The notes beneath the pieces were generated by a model that was given only the letters and a program-made list of their open reading frames with translations, searched no databases and was not told the origin of the DNA. The position numbers and the translations under genes are program-made. This document shows positions 57,650 through 64,000 of a stretch of 64,000 nt of DNA, in pieces. The stretch lies in the NCBI GenBank assembly GCA_902791035.1, contig CADAUA010000008.1, positions 42,699 through 106,698 on the forward strand, read 5' to 3'. How positions within the stretch are numbered: position 1 is the stretch's first letter; each line of letters opens with the position of its first letter. This DNA is from an uncultured Coriobacteriaceae bacterium. GTDB taxonomy: Bacteria; Actinomycetota; Coriobacteriia; Coriobacteriales; Atopobiaceae.

Positions 57650-57727
57650 CGTCCTCCGACAGGTTCGACAGGTCGTGTGCTTGGTGTGCAAGGGCTGATT
57701 GTCGGGCTTGTCGGCAGGCTGAGAGGG

Positions 57728-58507
57728 CTAGTCGGTCCCCTTCCACAGAAAATCAAGGTACCTTGGGTTCTGCAGCTCCCAAGAGGCCTCGTTGTGCTGG
57801 CCGCCCTCCTGGAAGTAGACGTCCACCGAGGCGCCCGTGCGCGTGAGCTCGCGGGCCAGTGAGCGGGTGGCGCGGGCCTCGGGCGAGTCCGTGGCGGGGT
57901 CCTTGCCCTTTGGGGTGCGGCCGCCCTCGCCCTCGCCCCAGCCCAGGTAGATGCGGGTGTCGGGATTGATGAGGGCATGGGAGAGGTCGCGGCGGACCAT
58001 GGGGCCCACGAGCCGCACGCCCGTGGACAGGCAGGCGGCCTTGGAGAAGACGTCGTTGTGGGCGATGGCGCCGTAGAGGCTCATGATGCCGCCCATGCTG
58101 GAGCCGCCGATGCCGGTGGCCTCGCGGTGGGGCCAGGTGCGCAGGTCGCGGTCCACCAGGGGCTTGACGTCGTTGATGATCCACTGGAAGGTCTGCTCGC
58201 CCAGGGGGTCGATCCTGTGGCCGAGCATGGTGAGGGGGTAGGGGCTGTACTCGTCGAGGCGGGTGAAGCCCTCGTGGCCGCACTCGAGGCCGATGACGAT
58301 GAGCTTCTTGTCCCAGTTGTCGAGGTATTCCTTGAGGCCCCAGGACTTGCCGTAGGTGGCGTGGGAGTCATAGAAGAGGTTCTGGCCGTCGAACATGTAC
58401 ATGACGGGGTAGCGCTCGTCGGTCTGGTCGTAGTCGTCCGGCAGGTAGACGTGCAGCGTGCGCGTGCTGTCGGTGGGCCAGTAGTAGGCGTCCTCCTGAA
58501 ATACCAT
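57728..58507 (-). CDS. Alpha/beta hydrolase, esterase D/Fes-like
   Basis: 259 aa. RTLHVYLPDDYDQTDERYPV and MYMFDGQNLFYDSHATYG are typical of the family; the nucleophile elbow is GIGGSSMGGIMSLYGAIAHN (GxSxG), and QEGGQHNEASWELQ provides the catalytic His. No signal peptide, so a cytosolic carboxylesterase or siderophore-esterase-like enzyme. ATG 58507 follows GGAGGCACGC. Confidence 0.9.
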   Translation of the reverse strand: MVFQEDAYYWPTDSTRTLHVYLPDDYDQTDERYPVMYMFDGQNLFYDSHATYGKSWGLKEYLDNWDKKLIVIGLECGHEGFTRLDEYSPYPLTMLGHRIDPLGEQTFQWIINDVKPLVDRDLRTWPHREATGIGGSSMGGIMSLYGAIAHNDVFSKAACLSTGVRLVGPMVRRDLSHALINPDTRIYLGWGEGEGGRTPKGKDPATDSPEARATRSLARELTRTGASVDVYFQEGGQHNEASWELQNPRYLDFLWKGTD

Positions 58508-58574
58508 GCGTGCCTCCTAGCCTGGGCGTGGGTTAGACCCTACTGTACCCATTGCCGGGCGCGAGATGTACGGC

Positions 58575-58680
58575 CACCTCGGTCCTGGGTGTCACGCCAC
58601 CTCGGTCCTGGGTGTCACGCCCGCGCGTGACAAGGGGTCAGACCCCAGCGTCACCGACCCCAGCGTCACCCGTGTCAGGG
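58575..58680. repeat. Family A variants
   Basis: Two copies of CACCTCGGTCCTGGGTGTCA at 58575-58620 are the reverse complement of the 1353 tandem unit. They are followed by GTGACAAGGGGTCAGACCCC and two short GACCCCAGCGTCACC units running into the mntP 3' end. Confidence 0.7.
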
Positions 58681-59253
58681 GAGGAGGCCGTAGTGCTCCA
58701 GGACCACCTTGATGCCGATGCACACGAGCACGATGCCTCCCACCAGGGTGGCGCGGCGCTCCCAGCGTGCACCGATCCTGTTGCCGATGACCACGCCCAC
58801 GAAGGAGAAGCAGAAGGTCGTGATGCCGATGAGCGCGGCCGGCCAGGCGATCTGCACCCCCAGCATGGCGTAGGAGACCCCCACGGCAAGCGCGTCGATG
58901 GAGGTGGCCACGGAGAGCATGGCCAGCTCGGGCATGTCGAGCCTCTGCGTGTCCTCCTCCACCTGCTCGCCCTCGGGGCCTTCGTGGGCGGCGTCCCAGA
59001 TCATCTTGCCGCCGATGTAGGCCAGGAGGCCGAAGGCGATCCAGTGGGCGAAGGGCTCCACGAGTCCGGTGAAGTTGCTTGCCAGCAGGTAGCCGAGCAC
59101 GGGCATGCCCGCCTGGAACCCGCCAAAGAAGAGGGCGATCACCACGGCGTGCCGGTAGTTGACCCTGCGCATGCCCAGTCCCTTGCAGATGGACACGGCA
59201 AAGGCATCCATGGAGAGCCCCACGGCCACCAGAAAGACCTCGACAAGACCCAT
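58675..59253 (-). CDS. mntP: Manganese efflux pump MntP
   Basis: 192 aa, six predicted helices as two repeats. VFLVAVGLSMDAFAVSICKG and LSVATSIDALAVGVSYAMLG carry the paired SMDAFA/SIDALA motifs with the transport Asp residues. It exports Mn2+. ATG 59253 follows CGGAGGGTCGC. The short leader shows no convincing yybP-ykoY riboswitch. Confidence 0.92.
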   Translation of the reverse strand: MGLVEVFLVAVGLSMDAFAVSICKGLGMRRVNYRHAVVIALFFGGFQAGMPVLGYLLASNFTGLVEPFAHWIAFGLLAYIGGKMIWDAAHEGPEGEQVEEDTQRLDMPELAMLSVATSIDALAVGVSYAMLGVQIAWPAALIGITTFCFSFVGVVIGNRIGARWERRATLVGGIVLVCIGIKVVLEHYGLLP

Positions 59254-59459
59254 GCGACCCTCCGCAACCCCGCAACACCCGTAGATCCCCGCGAACGTGA
59301 CAATGAGCGCGATTATGGCACGTTCATGGTCTGCGCGCGGCCAAGTCACCGATGTGCAAGAATCCACTACGAGATTTTGAGCACTGGGGGCTGGCGGCGT
59401 TGGGGCGGCACGCCCGTGGAGCGCGGGCGGCATGCCCGCAAGGGCGAAGGGGGCGGCGC

Positions 59460-60680
59460 GTGGCGAGTAGCGGACGCATCGGCGTGGAGCACCTGCTGGC
59501 GGTGACGCGCGACGTCGTGGCCTCCGGCGACGAGCTCAAGGCCGCGGTGGCGCTGCAGCTCCTGGGCGAGAACCGCCTCCTGCTCACGCCAGCGGAGCAC
59601 GTGGACCTCCTGGAGCGCGCCTGCGTGTACGGCAGCCAGGCCCTGGTGGGCCTCTGCTGGGAGATGCTCAAGCCCTTCCCCTACGCGGGCTGGGCCCTGG
59701 CCCTGGCCCTGCGCTGCGGTCGCGCGGACGTGAGCCGGCTCCTGCTCGACGAGGGGGTCGACCTCCTGCAGGCGGCCCATGGCACAGGCAGCATCATCTC
59801 GCCTTCGTCACGCAACGTCCCCCTCGACCGCGGCGACACCACCAAGGGCAACTACAACCTCCTGCTGGTCCCCCACGACCGGTCGGTCTGCTCGGAGGTC
59901 TTCTCCCCCTTCCGCGGAAACGAGCAGCTGGTGGGCGGGTCCTTCTCCACGCACACGGACCTTGCGGTAACGTGCGACCTCGTGGCCGCCCTGGCGGGGG
60001 AGGGGCGCTTCGACCCCGTGGTCTTCGACGACCTGCTCCGTGCTGCCATCGACAGGGCCGACCAGGCCCTCGACGCGCGCGGAGGGGCGGACGGGCCCGC
60101 GGCAGAGGCGTGCCTGGGGCTGGCCTCGCGCATGGTGACCCTCTGGCACCAGGACAAGGGCGGCGACAAGAACGTCGCGGCGGTCCTGAGCACCTTCGTG
60201 GAACCGAGCGCCCACGAGGAGGTCCTGGCGCTCGTGTGCGAGAGCGCGCCGGAGGTCATGCTCTCCTGCATCGCGAGCATGAGCTGGCTGCAGGACGACG
60301 TGGACCTGGTATGCCGCCTTGTGGGCCACCTGAGCGCGGGCACGCCCGTGCAGAACGAGTACCTGGCCGGCTACCTGGCCCGCAATGGCTGCATGGACGC
60401 CCTGCGCACCATGTCGCTCTGGCCGGGGGTCCTGGCCGGGCAGGCGGGACGGCGGGCCATGATGGAGGCGGCCGGGGCCGGGCACGCAGAGCTGGCGGCC
60501 TGGCTACTGCGCCTGGGGGAGGACGGCCCGGGCGCCGGGGGCGGTTCGGGGGCCGGCGACGCCACCGGCACGGCCACCGGTGCTGGCGGTGTCCCGGCTG
60601 GCACTGCGGGCGTCCCGGACGGCTGGTCCGGCGCCAGCCCGGACGACACCATGGCAGGCCTGGACGACCTTCTCCTCTAG
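59460..60680 (+). CDS. Ankyrin-like helical-repeat protein, first gene of a VWA/MoxR operon
   Basis: About 406 aa. It has helical repeats resembling degenerate ankyrins (RACVYGSQALVGLCWEMLKP, LALRCGRADVSRLLLDEGVD, YLARNGCMDALRTMSLWPGV, AAGAGHAELAAWLLRLGED) and a Gly/Ala/Thr-rich C-terminal tail. The middle is unassigned. GTG 59460 is preferred since the upstream frame is Arg-rich and repeat-poor; ATG 59352 is an alternative giving 442 aa. It ends 13 bp before the VWA gene, so co-transcription is likely, and it may serve as a partner or substrate adaptor. Confidence 0.65.
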   Translation: MASSGRIGVEHLLAVTRDVVASGDELKAAVALQLLGENRLLLTPAEHVDLLERACVYGSQALVGLCWEMLKPFPYAGWALALALRCGRADVSRLLLDEGVDLLQAAHGTGSIISPSSRNVPLDRGDTTKGNYNLLLVPHDRSVCSEVFSPFRGNEQLVGGSFSTHTDLAVTCDLVAALAGEGRFDPVVFDDLLRAAIDRADQALDARGGADGPAAEACLGLASRMVTLWHQDKGGDKNVAAVLSTFVEPSAHEEVLALVCESAPEVMLSCIASMSWLQDDVDLVCRLVGHLSAGTPVQNEYLAGYLARNGCMDALRTMSLWPGVLAGQAGRRAMMEAAGAGHAELAAWLLRLGEDGPGAGGGSGAGDATGTATGAGGVPAGTAGVPDGWSGASPDDTMAGLDDLLL

Positions 60681-60693
60681 GGGGGTGTGGCAG

Positions 60694-62205
60694 ATGACGG
60701 AGCGGCGCGACGCCACGCGCGACGTGGCAACCAGCGGGCGTGGCGAGAAGGCCGCACCGGCCGCCGACCAGCCCCGCGAGGAGTCGGCCGACCAGCTGGC
60801 CCTCGAGGTGGTGGCCCTGGCGCGCGACCAGATCGTGGCCGAGCACCACTTCCTGGCCCAGGCGGCCTGCGCCCTGCACCCCGTCTGCGCGAAGCTGGGG
60901 GTGCCCTTCGTGACCAACGGCCGCACCCTCTGGGTGGACCCGGGCGTGATCCTCTACGACTTCAAGCGCACGCAGAAGCCGCCCAAGCACGACCTCATGC
61001 ACGTCCTCATCCATTGCCTGCTGCTGCATCCCTTCGTGGGGGAGGAGCAGAGGGAGGACCCTGCGGCCTGGGAGTTGGCCACAGACATCGTGGCCGAGAA
61101 GCTCACGGCGGAGGTGGCTGGCCCGCGCGACGACGAGCGCGGCCAGGCCCTGGCCGTGGTGCTCGAGAAGGTCCGCGCGCAGATGGGGGAGCCAGTGTCG
61201 GCGGAGCGGCTCTACCACCACCTGCGCAAGGGGGAGTTCGCCGACGTGCGGGAGGCCTGGGCCAAGGCCTTCCAGGTGGACGACCCGCGCGCGTGGTTTG
61301 GTGGGCAGATGGACGTGACGCCCGAGGAGGGGACGGGCTCCCAGGGCGTGGGGTCCAGCTCCGACGAGGGCTCCAAGGGGAGCAGGCCCAAGCCGCAGGT
61401 GGTGCCGGTCTCGGAGGAGGAGGCCGAGGGCCTGCGCAAGAGGTGGGCCCACATCTCCAAGAGCACCCGCGTGGACCTGCAGACCCTGTCGCGCTCGCGC
61501 GGGGAGGGCCTGGGCGACCTCACGCGCGAGCTCGAGGTGGTCAACCGCGAGCGCGCCAGCTACGCGGACTTCCTGCGGCGCTTCGCCACCCCGCACGAGA
61601 CCATGCGCGTGTCGCCAGACGAGTTCGACTACGTCATGTACACCTACGGCCTCCAGCTCTACGGCAACCTGCCGCTCATAGAGAACCTGGAGTACCGCGA
61701 GCAGCAGCTGGTGCGCGACTTCGCCATCGTCATAGACACCTCGGGCAGCGTGGACGGCGATGCGGTGCGGACCTTCGTGGACGTGACCTTCGACCTCCTT
61801 ACCAGCGACGGCGCCTTCTGCGACCGGATGAACGTGCACGTGATCCAGGCCGATGCCGCGGTCCAGCAGGACACGGTCCTGACCTCTCGCGAGGACCTGG
61901 ACAGGTGGCGCCGGCACGTGACCCTCAAGGGCTTCGGCGGCACGGACTTCCGGCCGGCCTTCGCCTACGTGGACCGGCTGCGGCGCGAGGGGGCCTTCCG
62001 CGACCTGGGCGGGCTTCTCTACTTCACGGACGGCTGGGGGATCTATCCCGAGCGGGTGCCGCGCTATCCCGTGGCCTTCGTCTTCTACGACGAGGACTAC
62101 CGGCCGGAGATGGTGCCGCCCTGGGTGATCAAGGTGGTCCTCTCGCCGGGCGAGCTGGACCGGGAGCGGCGGTTGCGCGAGGTGCGCCAGCAGCGCGAGG
62201 ACTGA
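60694..62205 (+). CDS. DUF2201-type protein: putative metallopeptidase domain plus VWA-like domain
   Basis: 503 aa. The N-terminal KHDLMHVLIHCLLLHPFVG has an HxxxH-type metal motif of the putative metallopeptidase domain, followed by WELATDIVAEKL. A linker at about 205-250 is low complexity. The C-terminal VWA-like domain has the MIDAS motif FAIVIDTSGSVDGDAVRTFV (DxSxS), GFGGTDFRPAFAYVDRL (Thr) and LLYFTDGWGIYPER (Asp). Such proteins pair with MoxR AAA ATPases, present immediately downstream. Possibly a chaperone or metal-insertion/proteolysis complex. ATG 60694 has a weak GGGGGGTG site. Confidence 0.87.
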   Translation: MTERRDATRDVATSGRGEKAAPAADQPREESADQLALEVVALARDQIVAEHHFLAQAACALHPVCAKLGVPFVTNGRTLWVDPGVILYDFKRTQKPPKHDLMHVLIHCLLLHPFVGEEQREDPAAWELATDIVAEKLTAEVAGPRDDERGQALAVVLEKVRAQMGEPVSAERLYHHLRKGEFADVREAWAKAFQVDDPRAWFGGQMDVTPEEGTGSQGVGSSSDEGSKGSRPKPQVVPVSEEEAEGLRKRWAHISKSTRVDLQTLSRSRGEGLGDLTRELEVVNRERASYADFLRRFATPHETMRVSPDEFDYVMYTYGLQLYGNLPLIENLEYREQQLVRDFAIVIDTSGSVDGDAVRTFVDVTFDLLTSDGAFCDRMNVHVIQADAAVQQDTVLTSREDLDRWRRHVTLKGFGGTDFRPAFAYVDRLRREGAFRDLGGLLYFTDGWGIYPERVPRYPVAFVFYDEDYRPEMVPPWVIKVVLSPGELDRERRLREVRQQRED

Positions 62206-62218
62206 CGGCGCACGGGTG

Positions 62219-62256
62219 TGCCAGAGGGGCCAGGAGTGCCGGGCACTTCTTGGCAC
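62219..62256. repeat. Family B palindrome between VWA and MoxR genes
   Basis: GTGCCAGAGGGGCCAGGAGT is followed by GCCGGGCACTTCTTGGCAC; the outer GTGCCA/TGGCAC and inner AGTGCC/GGCACT arms pair. It ends about 18 bp before the MoxR start, just upstream of its GGAGG site. Confidence 0.65.
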
Positions 62257-62273
62257 GGGACTTGGAGGCAAGC

Positions 62274-63776
62274 ATGAACATCGACCAGGCGCGGGACCAG
62301 ATCGAGGGCGCGGTGCGCGCGTACCTCGCCAAGGACGAGCGCGGGATGTACCTCATCCCGCCGCAGATGCAGCGGCCCATCATCCTCATGGGCCCCCCGG
62401 GCCTGGGCAAGACCGCCGTGGTGGGTCAGGTGGCCAAGAGGCTCAACATAAACTATGTGTCCTACTCGGTGACGCACCACACGCGCCAGAGCGCCCTGGG
62501 CCTGCCCTACATCGACGACGAGGAGTACGACGGGAAGCACTACAAGGTGAGCCGTTACACCATGAGCGAGATCATCGCCTCGGTGTACGACGCCATGAGG
62601 GAGTCCGGCGTGCACGAGGGCATCCTCTTCCTCGACGAGATCAACTGCGTGAGCGAGACCCTGGCCCCCGCCATGCTGCAGTTCCTCCAGTACAAGGTCT
62701 TTGGCACACACAAGCTGCCCAGGGGCTGGGTCCTGGTGTGTGCCGGCAACCCGCCCGAGTACAACCGCTCGGCCCGCGAGCTCGACCCGGCCATGCTGGA
62801 CCGCATGAAGCGCATCGACGTGACGCCCGACCTGGACTCCTGGCTGGGCTTCGCCTCCTCGCATGGCGTGCACCCGGCCATAACCACCTACCTGCAGAAC
62901 AAGCCCGGCAACTTCTACCGCGTGCGCGCCACCGTGGACGGCACCCGCATCGTGACGGCCCGCGGCTGGGAGGACCTCTCCCGCATGCTCCAGGCCTACG
63001 AGCAGGTGGGGATAAAGGCCGACGGGTCGCTGGTGGCGCAGTACCTGCAGGACCCCGAGGTGGCCGAGGACTTCACGCTCTACCTCGAGCTCTTCTCCAA
63101 GTACCAGAACCAGTACGACATAGAGCGCGTGCTCGACGGCAACTACGGCCCCCAGATGGTCAACCGCGTGAAGTCGGCGCCCTTCGACGAGCGGATCGCC
63201 GTGGTCAACCTGCTGGACTCCGCCCTTCTTGCCCGCGTGCACGCCGTGCGCATCAGCGAGCGCGCCGTGCACGAGGTGCGCGACATCTTCGTGGCCGTGG
63301 CCGACGAGCCGGAGGCGGCGGGGTCGGTCCTGGCGGACGCGCGCATAGAGCTCGAGCGCCTGGTGGCGCGCGACTCGGCGTCGGGCATGGCACGGGCCGT
63401 CTGCGCGGAGAAGGTCGCCCTGCTCCAGAAGGTCTGCCCGCGCCTGGCGGAGGGCAAGCCCGCCGCCAAGGAGACGGCCAAGGGGATCTTCAACGCCGAG
63501 GTGCGCGACCTGGCGGCCCGCGTGCGGCGCGTGAGCTTCCAGCTGGACGCGGCGCTGGACTTCTGCGACGCGGCCTTCGGCCAGGGCGAGGAGCTGCTCG
63601 TGCTGGTGACGCGGCTGGCCGTTGACCCGGAGTTCATGAGCTTCGTGTACGGGCACAGCTCCGAGAAGTTCCGCAACGCCACGCAGGAGCTCATGCTCCA
63701 GGACCGCGGGCTGGAGCTCCTGGACCGGCTGAACCAGCTCAACGGGACGGTGGAGGAGGACCCCAAGGAGATCTAG
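62274..63776 (+). CDS. MoxR-family AAA+ ATPase
   Basis: 500 aa. Walker A ILMGPPGLGKTAVVGQVAKR, Walker B HEGILFLDEINCVSETLAPA, sensor VLVCAGNPPEYNRSARELDP and arginine finger region AMLDRMKRIDVTP. The C-terminal half (after residue 250) is a long helical extension rare in short MoxR proteins. It likely acts with the upstream VWA protein as a chaperone-like complex. TTGGAGGCAAGC precedes ATG 62274. Confidence 0.9.
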   Translation: MNIDQARDQIEGAVRAYLAKDERGMYLIPPQMQRPIILMGPPGLGKTAVVGQVAKRLNINYVSYSVTHHTRQSALGLPYIDDEEYDGKHYKVSRYTMSEIIASVYDAMRESGVHEGILFLDEINCVSETLAPAMLQFLQYKVFGTHKLPRGWVLVCAGNPPEYNRSARELDPAMLDRMKRIDVTPDLDSWLGFASSHGVHPAITTYLQNKPGNFYRVRATVDGTRIVTARGWEDLSRMLQAYEQVGIKADGSLVAQYLQDPEVAEDFTLYLELFSKYQNQYDIERVLDGNYGPQMVNRVKSAPFDERIAVVNLLDSALLARVHAVRISERAVHEVRDIFVAVADEPEAAGSVLADARIELERLVARDSASGMARAVCAEKVALLQKVCPRLAEGKPAAKETAKGIFNAEVRDLAARVRRVSFQLDAALDFCDAAFGQGEELLVLVTRLAVDPEFMSFVYGHSSEKFRNATQELMLQDRGLELLDRLNQLNGTVEEDPKEI

Positions 63777-63856
63777 GGGTGGCGGGCCGCGCCGGCTGGT
63801 GGGTCGGACGCGGCCCGCTGGCCACCGGCCGGTTGGTGACCACCGGTGGTCGGAAA

Positions 63857-63940
63857 TAACGGACAAAAGTTGGGCGTCGGTGCCAAAACGCGCCCTTCTT
63901 TCCTGCGGATATATGATGTTGAACCAACATCTGTCCGTTA
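63857..63940. repeat. Element D, copy 3
   Basis: TAACGGACAAAAGTTGG at 63857-63873 mirrors CCAACATCTGTCCGTTA at 63924-63940 with two mismatches. The interior holds TTTCCTGCGGATATATGATG and a nested GATGTTG-AAC-CAACATC hairpin. 80 bp after the MoxR gene. The remaining 60 bp to the window end is GC-rich with a GCCGGGGCGCCGC duplication and no gene. Confidence 0.8.
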
Positions 63941-64000
63941 ATCCGGTGTCGGGGCGCGGGCCAGCCGCGCCGGCCGGGGCGCCGCGCCGGCCGGGGCGCC

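Noticed and set aside
59254..59330. yybP-ykoY manganese riboswitch upstream of mntP
   Set aside because: The leader is short and lacks the two conserved loop motifs of that class; only a GGGGATCTACGGG resemblance is present.

Overview
The window is GC-rich chromosomal DNA with strong Shine-Dalgarno sites and no rRNA, tRNA, CRISPR or obvious prophage that I can see. Gene content points to an anaerobic or microaerophilic actinobacterium of the class Coriobacteriia, probably an Olsenella/Atopobium-like genus. The clues are a complete asrABC dissimilatory-type sulfite reductase, a glycyl radical enzyme, YqhD-like alcohol dehydrogenases, OPT, MntP and AzlCD transporters, and many lineage-specific hypothetical proteins. 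This placement is inference from gene content; no marker gene is present.

Layout. 1-13 kb: an HxlR regulator divergent from a DODA-type dioxygenase, then M18 aminopeptidase, MgtC, a P-loop kinase, a histidine phosphatase, glyoxalase I, threonine aldolase, a DUF1304 protein, a nonsense-broken oligopeptide-binding lipoprotein, peptidase T, a GNAT acetyltransferase and AzlCD. 13.6-24.6 kb: a UDG-like protein, then a siroheme/sulfur/metal block (siroheme sulfite/nitrite reductase, CbiK-type chelatase carrying an in-frame giant palindrome, a FecBCD-type ABC importer, asrABC) and a SirTM-like sirtuin. 25-37.5 kb: a MarR protein with an RGG tail, HD protein, Crp/Fnr regulator, thioredoxin facing arsenate reductase, flavodoxin-type reductase, a truncated AAA-ATPase-like protein, OPT transporter, type III pantothenate kinase, MFS transporter, DUF2798 protein and HAD phosphatase. 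37.6-42.3 kb: a zinc-ribbon/PASTA membrane protein, a barnase lipoprotein with its immunity protein barstar fused to the 16S rRNA methyltransferase RsmJ, and an array of non-coding repeats of about 0.9 kb. 42.3-54.3 kb: a glycyl radical enzyme divergent from a DeoR regulator, a DUF2974 hydrolase/membrane fusion, two paralogous iron alcohol dehydrogenases, a TipAS-domain protein, a glutaredoxin-like protein, an XRE-aminotransferase fusion with its own TTGAACTT operator cluster, and a DUF1858 protein. 54.8-64 kb: proA, a CmpB-family membrane protein with an HD protein, an esterase, MntP, and a three-gene ankyrin-like / metallopeptidase-VWA / MoxR-AAA operon.

The most striking property is the density of small palindromic repeats in nearly every intergenic gap. 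I separate several families. A: GTGACA...GGTC/GACC...TGTCAC, mostly in convergent 3' junctions. B: GTGCCAAA-AGTGTC/GACACT-TTTGGCAC and its GTGTCACAAAAGTG variant, next to the starts of + strand genes. C: hairpins with a constant GTACT loop and covarying stems. D: three copies of an 84-91 bp element with TAACGGACAGAAGT termini. E: two copies of a 73-75 bp element with perfect 15 bp termini. There are also smaller families. One A-type palindrome of 96 bp lies in frame inside the chelatase gene, and a B element encodes part of the N-terminus of an ABC ATPase.

The best candidates for new biology are the barnase / barstar-RsmJ pair, the mobile palindrome families, the structured array at 41.4-42.3 kb, the MarR-RGG protein and the ankyrin-VWA-MoxR operon.
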